Of a DNA stretch of 64,000 nt, positions 12,108 to 26,829 are shown in pieces. The notes below the pieces were generated by a model that saw only the letters and a list, made by a program, of their open reading frames with translations, had not been told where the DNA came from and did not search any database. This DNA comes from Ditylenchus dipsaci. Taxonomy: Eukaryota > Nematoda > Chromadorea > Rhabditida > Anguinidae. Each line of letters begins with the position of its first letter. Within the stretch, counting starts at the first letter, position 1. Position numbers and translations under genes: made by a program. The stretch lies in contig SADC01000904.1 of the NCBI GenBank assembly GCA_004194705.1, positions 434,001-498,000 on the forward strand. Reading direction: 5' to 3'.

Positions 12108-12469
12108 CCCAAAAGTACAAAAAAAATTGGGTCGAAATCCAACATTTTAAAAGCGAAATCGGTAGGGCACATGGGAATTTGTAAAACCCAATAAACAGCT
12201 TTGAAAAATATTTGCTCTGCCCCGCGATACACAATATGAAAGTTAAAGTTTAGGCTTTGCCTTTAGGCTCTGGGGTAGGTCAGCTTGCGGAAGTTATCAC
12301 TAATAAACAGTCTGCACACTTTGTATAGGGTCTGGGACATATATTTGGCACTCTTTACTTAAGTTTTAAAAGGAAAAATTCATGGATGGGGGGTATTATT
12401 CGCTGCTAGGGTCGACAGAAATAATAAGTAACTATTTGGACCTAATTAGAAAAAAGCTGTAAGTACTTT

Positions 12470-13275
12470 CTACCATCAAATTATTTATTTACCCCGTCAA
12501 ATTGGAATTTTTAGTGAAATACCGTATTTCCTGTAATTGCCACCCCCTAACTTCAAGTGGTCTAAAATTTATGTTTTATTTACTGTTTCAGCTGTTTAAA
12601 AAGTGCCTGCGAGGGATTTCAAAAATCTGACAGGCACTTTTTACACAGCTCAAAAACGAGTTTTGAGCCACTTCAAGTTTGAAAAAATTGCATGCTTCTA
12701 ATTGCCGTGCCGGTGCAGCAATTAGAAGAAACACGGTACTGCAATAAATTTTGCGGGAATTCGAATTTTATAGTCAAACAATGTCTTATATCGCCCAGAA
12801 TTCCACCCCGAAACGTCAAGAAGCTCCTGAAAGTTGGTTTTTTGGGAAGTTTACTGACGATGGGGGGGGGTGAATTGTGAAAATTTGCGAAAAAGCGATT
12901 AGGCGGATCAGAATTCCAGTCCGGTGGGCTTAATCGCTCAGAATTCCGGGTTTTGAGTGGTTCAGGTGGAATTTTGAGCGATTAAGCCCATCGGACTGGA
13001 ATTCGGATCCGCCCGATCGCTTTTTCACGAGAAGCTTAACCGCCTCCTCTTTTAGTGAACCCCAAAACCAACTTTCAGGGGCTTCTTGCCGCTGCGGAGT
13101 GGAACTCTGAATGATCCAAGTCCTTCTTTGACTATAAAATTCGGATTCCCTCAAAATTATTGCAGTATTTCACTAAAAATTCAAATTTTACGGGATAAAT
13201 ATATATTTTTGCTCACAATTCGAATTTGACGGGGTAAAAAATTAATTTTACGGCAAATGAATAATTTAACGGGGC
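12470..13275. mobile_element. Foldback element interrupted by a MITE
   Basis: Outer arms: TTTTTAGTGAAATA before 12521 and TATTTCACTAAAAATT at about 13155-13170. Inner arms carry CAACTTTCAGG/CCTGAAAGTTGG and a near-palindromic centre at 12890-13027 (CAGTCCGG...GGACTGG). The copy of the ACCGTATTTCC family at 12522-12736 sits in its left arm. Confidence 0.6.
12522..12736. mobile_element. ACCGTATTTCC MITE, TA duplication
   Basis: Starts CCGTATTTCCTGTAATTGCC and ends AATTAGAAGAAACACGG, with TA at 12520-12521 and 12737-12738. It contains inverted AAGTGCCTG/CAGGCACTT words around 12600-12640. Confidence 0.7.
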
Positions 13276-14290
13276 AATACAATTTGAGCCACTAGAAAAA
13301 TTGGACTAAACAAATTGCGCAATAAGTCACCGGTAAGTGAAATTTCTGAAAAAAACGGAATGACTAGAAAGGTGATTCAGAGTTTTTAAACATGGGTGTT
13401 TTTTCTTACTAAAAATCCAATTCTGAACTTAATTAATTAAACTAAAATAATTGAAATTCATATAGTCTTATAAGCAGTTGTTAGTTAGAAGAATTAGTTA
13501 GAACCGATCGATTCTTATTTAGTTTAATGTCCAGTACCACTGGTCTACCAAAGAAATAGCATCTACATCTACACAACAACAAAGAAAAGGCGGCCTATAC
13601 AATCATGATCAATTCCTTGACTTTATTGCTGCTCACCCAATCTGACTGGTCCGAAACAGAAAGAATCTTGACTAGTGGATAATCTGTTAGGCTAATATAA
13701 ATGCTAGCTACTCTCTGCATCAATCAGCAATAAAGCTTTTTACGCTAGCCTCACTAGTCTATCCAACCGCGCAGAGCAGGAAACCAAAACGAACATTTTT
13801 TGCAGGTGTGAATGGTTATACCTGGAGTAAATATCAACTCGCTGCATTTTCGACTCGCGACAATCAACTCGCGACACTTATTTTGTTGAAAAAATTACGA
13901 TAAATATCCTGATCCTCGTTACAGCTCTAATTCTACGCCTGGGGTGCCGAACCCCGCTCCAAGTGGATAATTTGTAATATCAAGTGATCGAGTTCGATAC
14001 TATTAGAGGTAGATCCGGATTATTGAAGGTGGTTCAGGACAATTGAATGTCAACTAAGTTCATAAGTTCAGCTTTTGAGTAGTACCAAAGACTGCCTGCT
14101 CTAATTTTTAACAAGATATAATTTTATACTTAGATCATACCGAGCTAAGTCTTTCACACAATAATAATACGCAGAATCTCACGGTTATTTATACTCTAAA
14201 GTAGCAATATTTTATCATAAAATCGTAGCGAAATGTGCAAAAATAATATAGATGAACTCCTGGCGGTGATTTTCGTATATTTTGAGTGTG
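13276..14290. other. Non-genic stretch with LTR-like sequence
   Basis: No gene seen. Bases 13690-13745 carry TATAAATGCTAG followed about 30 bp later by AATAAAGC, the layout of a retrotransposon LTR promoter and poly(A) signal. Boundaries and a matching partner were not found, so a solo or decayed LTR is only a possibility. Confidence 0.3.
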
Positions 14291-16250
14291 TATAGTATAA
14301 CAATCATGAAGCATTACTTGAAAATAGAGCTGCGGACGATCGATTGTTCGATGCGGACAAATTTCTCTTCACAAGAAATTTGCCGACAGAAGCCGACTGC
14401 AATGCCGGCCAGAAGCAAATCAAGACACCGCATGAGAAAGTTACCAATCTGAAGCAGAATCTAGCCAAGCATCCGAATTATCAAAAACAGTATGAGGAAA
14501 TGGAGAAGATTGAAGATGAAAAGAAGGAAGCAATGAAGCAGTCGATGAAACAATTCGTCATCAGAGGAACAGTTAATTATAACGTATTGGAATGCGGCTT
14601 TCTTTTATCACTAGTGGTTTTACAGGGATTTATCAGCTCTCGACAAGAAGGTCATCCAATTCATCGCTTGCACCAACCAACCGTTGCTGTTGTTGAAGCC
14701 AGACCATTCAGAACCCTTTTATCTGCGGAATACCAGGCTAACTTCAAAGGTTTGTATTTTTTGTTCTCTGTGAAGTGAAATAACGATAATTTAGGAAGGG
14801 AGCACTACACAGAATGGGCGATGCCGCGAATCTACAATGCTTTCAAAAAGGAAATAATGTTACGTCTCAAAGATTGCCCCGCTCTCTCATTCACATCGGA
14901 TATTTGGTCAGGTCCCACAAAGTTTCATAAGGTATGCATCATAATACTTTGAAACCGATTAATTGATTCATTGAATGAGCTTTTTAGTCTCACAGTCCAT
15001 GGCATCGATTCAATGTGCAAGCGCCAGAAATTCGTTCTATGTGTCTGTCATTTCCCAGGGAGCCACAACTTTGAAACAGTCAGCTGTGAAGTTTGGGCTG
15101 GTCCACAAAATCGAGTCCTGGTGGTGGGGTAGAATTAGAGGGGGATTGAATTAGAGTTCAGTGTGTGTTTTGCTGTTGAAATCTACACGAATTAACTTTA
15201 TTTCTAGCTAGTACAAGCAAATAGCTAATAGAATAGTCGAGAGCAGAATAGATGGTGAAATGGGGGAGAATACCGAAGTGATTGGAATAGTGATCGGCTT
15301 GCCCAAGGCCTACAGAAAGGGCAGATCAATTGATCCAATACATATACTGATCGGAAAAAAGAAAGGAGCTGATCAGGCAATACATATACGATCAGAAAAA
15401 AGAAGGGAGGCAGGGGCTCAAGACTACATAGTCGAGAAAAAAGAAGGGAAGAAGCTGGCGGCGGATATGCACAGCCAGGAATGTGCAGAAAGAGGACATG
15501 AGAATATCAAGCCATTAGATGGCTGCAAAACAATACAGGGTATAAGCTAAATTTTGCAGAAAAGGCTAAAGGTGCGTGATAATTAAAAAATAGAGAATTA
15601 GGGCTAAAAAGAGTCGAAAAAGGGTACAAAGAAGTAAAAAAGGGTGAAAACTACACTAAATTACACTTAAAGATACTAAAGTTACTTTATTTTACTTAAA
15701 TTACTGCAGAAACGGCGATTCTTTGGCACCATTCGGGTCTTCAGACGCGACAAAGCCAAAAGATCGACAAAATGCTCAACGAATAGGGAATCGAAGAAGA
15801 TAAGCGCCATGTCTTTCTGAGAGATGAGGGAAGTAACATGAAGAAAGTAAATCATTGTTACTTTTTAAAAGCTTCCCATCATTCTTCTGTTCAAGGCTTA
15901 CGAAGAAGGGGGTATCTGCATGCCGATTGTGGAGCGCACAAGATAAATCTGGTCGTCAATCACTCTTTACTGAAGAATGCCTAAATCAAACCAATGTTGG
16001 AATCGTGTCGCAAACTCGTTGGCCATTTCAGCCATTCAATTCTCGCCAAAGATCGTCTCAAGGAAGAGCAGAAAACTATCTGATTGAAACAGCATAACAT
16101 ACTTCAGGTTCCTCGTAGACTTTATAGTAAATTGTTAGTCATAGTAAATTTAAAGGTGTATCCGATGTTGGCCAAGTTAGCGCATAGATTTCTCTCAGCA
16201 CCAGCTACTAGCCAGCCATGTGAGCAGCTTTCTCGGTGGCCTGTGATGTT
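14290..16250 (+). pseudogene. hAT transposase remnant
   Basis: Fragments in the right order for a hAT transposase: near 14410-14540 NLKQNLAKHPNYQKQYEEME; 14640-14760 IQFIACTNQP then AVVEARPFRTLL in another frame (one G apparently missing near 14682); 14790-14930 EHYTEWAMP and CPALSFTSDIWSGP; 14990-15100 SLTVHGIDSMCKRQKFVLC and HFPGSHNFETV; 15760-15840 GIEEDK and LRDEGSNMKK, the conserved DDE-region motif; 15920-16080 LHADCGAHKINLVVNHSLL and KLVGHFSHS; and 16150-16240 YPMLAKLAHRFLSAPATS, the C-terminal hATC dimerisation motif. In-frame stops and frame changes break it, and 15120-15690 looks like inserted unrelated sequence. Non-functional. Confidence 0.8.
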
Positions 16251-16403
16251 CGACTACCGGCGTTCGAGTCTGAGCGCGGAGAATGCAGAGATGCTGATTT
16301 TTTTGAAAAAAATATTTCATTTATAAATTTCAAGTATAAGTCATTATGTCTGCAAAATGTATGTATGTGTGCTAAATAACTAACATATATGTGTTTGTTA
16401 GAA

Positions 16404-17107
16404 ATTTTGACCCTACCGAGTATACCCCCCCCTAAATGAAATTTTTTTAAAGTGTTTTTAAACATCCTATATCGACCTAAATTGCCTCGGGAGTTCAAAA
16501 AACATTATTTTTGAGTTCGGGTTAATAAAAAACTGAGTTTTGGGCATTTTGAAATTTCTACCATTTGCCTGTTCTGGCATGTTTTGGTCACTGGAGCTGG
16601 GCAAAATAGTCTCTAAATGCATTTTTGTTCAAGAGTCTTCTCCGAATTATGTCTAAGGTAAGTGAGTGCGCGCATCTCTAACCAACCAAGCCCCCTGCGC
16701 CCCGAGGGTGCGCAGGGGCTTGGTTGCTTGGGGTTGAGATGCGCACACCCACATACCTTAGACGCAAATCACTAGAAAGGGACTCTAGATGCATAAAAAA
16801 TGTATGCATACCAGAGTTTATTTATGCGTAGGCCCCAGTCAACAAAACTATGTTCAACATCTTCCTTTTCACCCTAAATTGGCCCTTTTTTGGTCCTTTG
16901 CCATCTCTATATGGCCCTAAATTTCTTCAAAAATGGTCAAAATAGGTATATTTGGGTGGTCCAAAACTCAATTTTTTATTGACTAGAACACGAAAATAAT
17001 GTTTTTTTCGAGCTTCTGAGGCAATTTTAGGTCGATATAGGGTGTTTGGAAACACTTTTAAAAAAATTTCATTTGGGAGGGGTATACTCCGGTAGCGCCG
17101 AAATTTT
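16404..17107. repeat. Long palindrome with nested inner hairpin
   Basis: The left arm from GAAATTTTGACCCTACCGAG and the right arm ending CGCCGAAATTTTG are reverse complements over roughly 240 bp. The centre (16653-16763) is a separate palindrome, CTAAGGTA...TACCTTAG around a GC-rich stem CCCCTGCGCCCC. Half copies of the inner motif also occur at 30740-30790. Non-coding. Confidence 0.65.
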
Positions 17108-17109
17108 GT

Positions 17110-17250
17110 TGATATTTTGTGCTAGGTAAAAATCGCATAATCGTTACGATTAATCGTTGGCGACTTTCGAAAATAATCGTAATCGCTTGGCCTTGCGGCC
17201 AAAATAATCGTAATCGTTTAATCGTTGATAGGCAAATCCGCAGCTTTACT
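17110..17250. repeat. AATCGTAATCG-rich low-complexity segment
   Basis: Repeated ATAATCGTAATCG words, similar to the core of the hAT MITE at 23335-23446 (ATCGAATCG). Possibly a decayed relative; no termini recognised. Confidence 0.35.
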
Positions 17251-17389
17251 TGAAAACCTGCAGGTATCCAACTGGATTTCGACCATCCACAACTTGTTAC
17301 CTTCCAGAGCCTTTTTTACCCACTTCGTCAATGATTGAAGCGGGAAGAACCTGCACCATCTGAGTTAGAAAACACCGGTCCACAAATGC

Positions 17390-17870
17390 CGGGCGTGTTA
17401 AATGTGGCATTTTTGAGTGTCGGCCTTAAATGTCGCATCCTTAAAGGTCGCGTCCTTAAATGTCGCGTCCATAAATGTCGCGTCCTCTGATGTCGCGTGC
17501 TTGAATGTCGAGCCTTAAATGTCGCGTCCTGAAATTTCGGGCCTCAAATGTCGCGTCCTTAAAAAATCGGACCAGAAATGTCAATGAACGAAAAATAAGC
17601 CACTAATATCTTGTCCTTAAAAGTCGGTCTTAAAAAATCAATCCTCGAAATGCCGAGTTTAAAAGTCACGTCCTTAAATTTCGATTCATATTTTTCGGGT
17701 TCCGAATGTTAGATCTGCAAATTTCGACTCTCAAAAGTCGATCTTCATATGTCGGACCGTAAATGTCGATCTGCAAACGTCGGTTCTCATTTGTCATTCC
17801 TCATATGTTGCATCCTTAGTAGTCCGTCTTTATTTATCGGGCCACAAATGTCAGTCCTTAATTCTCGGCT
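17390..17870. repeat. Degenerate 18-19 bp tandem array (TTAAATGTCGCGTCC)
   Basis: Around 25 imperfect copies of a unit close to CCTTAAATGTCGCGT. Units diverge toward the right end (GTCGGTTCTCATTT and others). No coding potential. The block just downstream (17920-18088), with repeated GGCCTTATT and TATACGGTAAAG, looks like a decayed ACCGTATT-type MITE. Confidence 0.7.
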
Positions 17871-18353
17871 TTTGAAAAGATTAATTCTTAAGAAATTTTC
17901 CTCAAATGTTAAGGCCCACTTGTCACCACGGCCTAATAAGGACCCATGCGGCCTTATTTTTCAACCCTCTTTGGAGGTGTGCCTTATTAGAATATTCTTT
18001 TTAGACTTTTTTAGGTGGGGCCTTATCTCTCAACACCTGTTGGGAAGTGGGCCTTACTAGTAGGTGGCCTTTTTAGAATATATACGGTAAAGTGCGCGCG
18101 CAGGAAAATTGGGACCTTAGACCCTAGACGATGCGTATATAAAGTTTCCTCTCCCTTTAAAAGATCTTATGTTGATGATCATACAAAATCATTTATTTCA
18201 CTATGACTTCAAAACAAAAAGCTTTTAACAGGGAAAACTATAAAATTTAACTTCTGAGGGACAAATATTTATCCTTAAAACAGATACAGAACTATATTCC
18301 ACATGATAAGGGAATTAGAATTAGCCTACATATGGAACGGTAAATGAGGACTA

Positions 18354-18359
18354 TTTATT
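18354..18359 (-). promoter_or_regulatory. Poly(A) signal AATAAA of DLD
   Basis: AATAAA on the minus strand, two bases beyond the DLD stop codon (18364-18362). If used, it would give a very short 3' UTR. Confidence 0.5.
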
Positions 18360-18361
18360 GA

Positions 18362-21914
<3,553 letters not shown>

Positions 21915-22154
21915 CTTGTCTTATGTGATGACTAGCTTCAACTAAAATTTGACAGTAAAAAAGAGAGACCAGAAAGTATGTAGACATTTTCCTTCTTCTA
22001 AGGTGTGACACCTTAGGTGTCCTAAAAAGCATGCACGAATTTATATTTGGTAGAGAGATTTTTCAGCTATTGGCATTTGAAACAGTTTTTTTTCGTATTG
22101 GCGTTTTGTTTGATGATTTCTGATTGATTTGGGATAGTTTTTTGATTTTTTATT

Positions 22155-22612
22155 GGCATAATATGATTGGTTTGCGAAAAAGCTAAAATAGGTCACGAAA
22201 AAGATTCTTTATCTCACGAAAAACTTAAAACTCAAATATTTCTAAGTTTTTGTTATAACTTTTTGTTAACTTTTTTTAGCATTGTGTAGCCCAGGATCTC
22301 AGCTTTCTAACAAGCTATCAACTGACCAAATGATGTTTCAAAAAGTTGGAAGAAAAGGTCTTTGAATAGAGCAAATTTTTCCGAAAATTTTGTCCATTTG
22401 AAGACCTTTTCCTCCAACTATTTGAAATATCATCTGGTCAGTTGATAGCTTGTTAGAAAGCTGAGATTCTGGGCTACAAGCTATTGAAAAAAATTTCAAA
22501 AATTAACACGAAACTTTAGAAAAAATGCCAATTTATTGTCAATTTCGGTTTTTCGTGAGATAAACAATCTTTTTCGTGACCTATTTCAACTTTTTCGCAA
22601 ACCTAATCAGTG
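22155..22612. repeat. Inverted-repeat element, GGTTTGCGAAAAAG ends
   Basis: Left arm GGTTTGCGAAAAAGC and right arm CTTTTTCGCAAACC, with long internal complementary stretches (TTAGAAAGCTGAGAT and others). Roughly 200-bp arms with small loop. Non-coding; upstream of the DLD start. Confidence 0.6.
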
Positions 22613-22656
22613 TAAGCTTTTCTTATTGCCGAAAATGCGGAAAACCTAAAAAAATA

Positions 22657-23582
22657 GAGACAGAAAGTGAGGACCAAGCAAGATTCCAAGACAAGATTTT
22701 CAACTGAAATTCCGACCAAGAGCAAGATTTTTCAAAACGGCCAAGCAAGATCTTGCCCAAAAACCAAGATTAATAGTATAAATTTTTATAGCAAAACTTG
22801 TGGCCAGTGTCATATAACTTTTTACGCACTATATTTACCTGTTCCTGATCTTGTGCTTTTTATATTGTTTGAAGTGTGTTTTATTAGAGATGGAAGTTTG
22901 ACATTTTTGGGACGACACAGGACGAAATTCGAATATTTTTTCCAGACGGGACATTTTAGTTATCATTATTTACTTTCAGTTACTTTTCAGGCTCAAGCAA
23001 GGGTAGGCTAGCGTATGTTGGGATGGACTTGAACGTGAGTCTAAGATATGTTTGAGTCCATCCTAATATACGCTGGCCTACCCTTGCCTAAGCCTAAAGC
23101 CTAAAATATAACAAAAACAACAGAGGGGATCAAGGCAAAAAACCCTCCTTTGTTGGATAGAGCCAAATGTTCACGCGGGATTTCGACACTGCGGGCGAAA
23201 CGGAATTAACCACCCCCCTTCCCCCTTGTCATTTTTTAAATCTTGCATAAGGCCCAAAAACAGAATTCGGGTATGTTATGGCCCTAAAACGATAACATGG
23301 GTTGTTGGGTTTTTTTGTAAATTTTGCATACAAGTAGGGTTGTCGATGCATCGAAATTTTCGATTAATCGAATCGAATCGATAATCGAAATTTTTCGATT
23401 AATGAGTGCGATTAATTGATTTCGATAAATCGAATCGACAACCCTACATACAAGATTGGCCAAAAAACAAGACCAAGATTCCTAGAAATGACCAAGCAAG
23501 ATCCCAAGACAAGATTTTTAGTCAAAATCAGGGCAAGACAAGACAAGATCTTGGCCAAGATCTTGTCTTGTTTATGTCTCTA
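22657..23582. mobile_element. TAGAGACA-ended element with CAAGATCTTG repeats
   Basis: Starts TAGAGACAGAAAG, ends TTTATGTCTCTA. Both subterminal parts are rich in AAGCAAGATC/GATCTTG words in opposite orientation. Flanking A runs blur the target duplication. It contains the palindromic repeat 22990-23095 and the hAT MITE 23335-23446. Confidence 0.55.
23335..23446. mobile_element. 112-bp hAT-type MITE, perfect 8-bp duplication
   Basis: Ends TAGGGTTGTCGATGC and complement CGACAACCCTA; CATACAAG flanks it at 23327-23334 and 23447-23454. The interior is palindromic (CGATTAATCGAATCG). Nested in the 22657-23582 element. Confidence 0.85.
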
Positions 23583-23840
23583 AAAAAGGATTGCAGACAT
23601 TCGCTTGATAATTTATTTTTCGGAAAGAGTGTCAGGTATTCGACAGTTTAACGTATTTCCTCTAATTAGTCGACACCCTCTAATAAACCGACACCCTCTA
23701 ATAAACCGACACCCCGAAAAGCGTTTTCAAGAACTTTTAGTCTTATGACGACAAAGTTGTCGTTTTTCGTCCATCCAGTACTTCTTTTGTGACTGTTATC
23801 TCTTTAGGCGTTTGTTGAATTGTTCCTAATTTATTTATTT

Positions 23841-24079
23841 AAAGGGCCTGACCTCTTCCTACTCGGTGGTCCCCCGCCAATTCAAAAATTTTCCCTTGAT
23901 CATTGGACTTCTGTACGGATTTTTCCGCCACGTTTCTAACAAAACTAGGCCTGAAATCAAATTTTAGGCTTAGTTTTGTTAGAAACTTAGCGGAAAAATC
24001 CGTACAGAAGTCCAATGATCAAGGGAAAATTTTCGAATTGGCGGGGACCACCGATTAGGAAGAGGTCAGGCCCTTTAAG
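23841..24079. mobile_element. Foldback MITE, AAAGGGCCTGACC ends
   Basis: Near-perfect palindrome starting AAAGGGCCTGACCTCTTCCT and ending with its reverse complement. Contains CGCCAATTCAAAAATTTTCC, GGACTTCTGTACGG and GTTTCTAACAAAAC arms. Same family as 5200, 34018 and 47175. Confidence 0.75.
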
Positions 24080-24107
24080 TAATTGATGGATCAAATTCAA
24101 GAAAACT

Positions 24108-24585
24108 ATGGAAGCATTATTTCCGATAGTCGTGTGGAATGGACCATTCAAAGCAAAGATCAGGGAGCTCTACAACATTTCGATGCTGAATCATGCAAAC
24201 AAGGAACTCACTGCCGGCGGGAACCCAAAAGCGCCATCAATGAACGTCTATCTCGAGTGGGTCTGCCAAGCGTGGAGGCTTTGCCAAAGGAGATTATTGC
24301 TCGGTCGTTCAAAGAGTGGTTTTTAATAATAGAATCAAACTATATCCTTATTTTAGTTTGTGGAATAACCAATTCGCACCATGGCAGCGAGGATAATTGA
24401 TACATTGCTTTAAAGAAACCGGACCAGTGCCAGAAGGATTTCATATGCTACAAGATTCCCGTTTTTTCGCTAAAGATCTTCCGCCAATTGAAGTAGCCGA
24501 CTCAGATGAAGACAATGAGAATGGATTTGCCAGCGACCGCTCACTCGATGAAAATCAACTTGGAAGCTACTCCTTATTTGTTTAA
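24108..24585 (+). pseudogene. C-terminal fragment of a pogo/Tigger-like transposase
   Basis: Reading across frames gives KAKIRELYNISMLNHANKEL, PSMNVYLEWVCQAW, ALPKEIIARSFKE, CGITNSHHGSEDN and a short acidic tail with VADSDEDNENGF. The spacing W-V-x2-A-W, then I-x2-SFK-x-CGI and an acidic end, is the C-terminal signature of pogo/Tigger DDE transposases. The N-terminal DNA-binding region and most of the DDE core are absent, and frame changes near 24280-24330 and 24395 break the rest. Its place within ACCGTATTTCC termini makes it a likely relic of the source of those MITEs. Confidence 0.65.
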
Positions 24586-25096
24586 AATATTTCTTGAATG
24601 TTGGTTGAGATTTTTAATAAAATTGTTTTTAACATGCTTCTGCTGTTGTGCTTCTGTGCGGCGAGGTTCGAAAACAAACCGACACCCTTAATGAACCGAC
24701 ACCCTCTAATAAACCGACACCCCAGAGGAAGGTTAGAAATAAACCGAAATGTCGGCTAATTAGAGGAAATACGGTAAGTATTTCCTTCCGCATGTTCAAA
24801 CCAAATTTTAACAATTTTTATTTTTGTCAAAGGAGCTACGGCCTCTAAGTTTTAAAATGTGCAAATGACTTTTCAAATCAAAATATAATTTTAAATCTTT
24901 TCATTTCGCTCTAAAATCATATGATATTTACTTTACTTTATGTATTACTTTATGCATATTTATGTAAAATATGAAAAAATACAATACAAGTTTACTGCCT
25001 CACTAAAATACATTATACATGCAACTTATTTTTTATTTAAATTACTTTTTCCTGCCCTTCTTTCACTGAGGAATGAGATTTTAAGGTAGTTTTTTG

Positions 25097-25587
25097 CTAC
25101 AATATCTTTGACAGTTTGTTGTTCTGACTCGAGGTAAACCAGTAGATGAACACACTAAGCACTGTGCCTATTGCCAACCTAGTTCTGGAGCCTTTTCTAG
25201 CCTCATCGTCAGCAGCCCTCCAATAGTAGCTATCAAAGCAGTCGATGAGCCAATCACTACTTTGTCAGTAGATGCCAAGAATGTCGATAATATTGCACAA
25301 ATCACAGCTGACACAGCTAAAAGTGTAGCTCATATGTATAAAAAATCTAATTAAATTTTTTTCAGGCACCCCACCTATAGCCAATGCATTTCATAGTCGT
25401 ATGAAATTTTCAACGTAGAATAGACGCACCAGTAGTGAACCCACTTAAAGCCAAAAAATCCGACGAAGAAGGCAGCAGCAAGGTAGAAAAAGACACACCA
25501 CAAGTAGCTAGAACAGTGTAAAAAGGAGCAATAAACACGTTGTAGATCAAATGCAACACAAACTTCTCAGAACTTCTTTGGTGATAG
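25097..25587 (-). CDS. Unrecognised multi-pass membrane protein (C-terminal exons)
   Basis: Two minus-strand exons. 25587-25430 reads HQRSSEKFVLHLIYNVFIAP, then FYTVLATCGVSFSTLLLP. 25316-25097 reads AVSAVICAILSTFLASTDKV, then VIGSSTALIATIGGLL, LAIGTVLSVFIYWF and a short polar tail before TAG. Splice phases agree (G|CT) between the exons. One base seems missing near 25175, between ELG and LAIG. At least four hydrophobic spans are visible. The upstream exons were not found; a palindromic MITE (25619-25727) lies immediately upstream. No family recognised. Confidence 0.5.
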
Positions 25588-25618
25588 CTAAAATGGCTAG
25601 TTGATAAAAAGGACTGCC

Positions 25619-25727
25619 CAGCGATTGGGTACAAATTGTTATTGGGTACACTTTTTCGGTGTTTTCAGCGCTGTTTCACCGAATTTCACCGAAAAAGTGT
25701 ACCCAATCACAATTTGTACCCAATCGC
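25619..25727. repeat. Palindromic MITE, GCGATTGGGTACAAATTG
   Basis: Arms AGCGATTGGGTACAAATTG and the reverse complement, with inner TTTTTCGGTG...CACCGAAAAA. About 110 bp, non-coding. Confidence 0.7.
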
Positions 25728-26829
25728 TGTTTTACCGATAAAAAGATCGTATGCGGGCTAGTAACTTGGCTCAACCCAGTTCCCGGATTCAAGAGTTTTT
25801 TGATGCTGTTATACAGTCCAATCAATTTTTATAAAAAGCCGAGTATTAGAACAAGCAGAGTTTACGCCCGCGTGCTTTTCTATTTTATGGTTTAAAGGAG
25901 TCATGGTTCTACCTTATTTACCGGCCCATTTTGTCTTCGTCTCCTGTAGATTTTTCGAACCTTTTTTAATATAGAGAAAAATTTGAGTCGTAACAGAGTG
26001 ACATATTCGGTGAATACATTAAAAAAACATTTTTACAAATATTAAAAGTTCGATTTTTGTAAACAAACGTCACTATTGTCTTTGTCTAAGTAGTTATCAA
26101 CAGTCTTCGGTCAGTCTAGTTCCAAAAAGAATCCTGATTCACCAGTAGTTTTTTGCAAATGACAATATTTTTGCCAAAAAGACCAGCGTTCCCGGTGGTC
26201 CATCATTATTTTGAAAACAAAAATATATAAAAAAGTGAAAATTTTACCAATTATTTGTGATGTTTGAAGAAATGTGGCAGTGAGCAGATGTTTCAGCGCT
26301 AGTTTCCATACTTTTCATCAATTAATCCAACAATTAGACCGGAGATTCTAAAACCAAAAATGGATATTTGAAATTGAAAGATAAGAATAATAAGCATATA
26401 ATTTTTTTCAAGTAAAAATTCTGTAATTCTAACAGAATTCGGTATTTATAAGTTTAGGGTAATCAAAAACTTTTTGATAAAATTCCGGCCGAAAACCCAT
26501 AAGAACTTAATTTTTATTAGTACATTTTAATAAAAGTTTTGACAAAAAATCTAGAAATTCATGAGTGAAAGTTTATCACAGCTTTCTATCGGTTTGATAA
26601 GTATTGATTAACGATAAGTAGAGTTTTTGTTTTTATGGGTAAAAACACAGGATTTGGTCTCTCTTTCGGGTGTAAGTTACTTTGCTGACGATTCATAGGC
26701 CTAAGCAACAGTAGGAGCCAAGCAAAAGTCGAGATTTTTACACACTATGTACTAAAAAGTTCTGATCATAGTCTTCATCTATGTTTAAATGAGGAGAACT
26801 TGAAAGTCATGACCAAAAGAAATTTTGTA
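25728..26829. other. AT-rich non-genic stretch
   Basis: No supported gene. A minus-strand segment near 26310-26350 reads ISGLIVGLIDEKYGN after an acceptor-like TTTTAG and could be an upstream exon of the membrane-protein gene at 25097, but phase cannot be verified. Confidence 0.25.

Larger units (their letters stand above)
23651..24774 (+). mobile_element. Pogo-like element carrying the ACCGTATTTCC MITE termini
   Basis: Left end ACGTATTTCCTCTAATTAG, right end CTAATTAGAGGAAATACGG, flanked by TA (23649-23650 and 24775-24776). Tandem CTCTAATAAACCGACACC words occur next to both ends. Inside are an ATTGAACTTCT-type foldback (23841-24079) and a transposase remnant (24108-24585). At 1124 bp it is the longest copy of the family here and links the MITEs to a pogo/Tigger-like source. 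Confidence 0.75.

Noticed and set aside
15260..15550. ORF of 96 codons (MGENTEVIGIVIGL...) as a host gene
   Set aside because: It lies in sequence that interrupts a decayed hAT transposase, has low-complexity lysine-rich content and no splice or homology support.
17390..17870. CRISPR array
   Set aside because: Units are contiguous with no unique spacers of constant length, repeats are degenerate, and the genome is eukaryotic.
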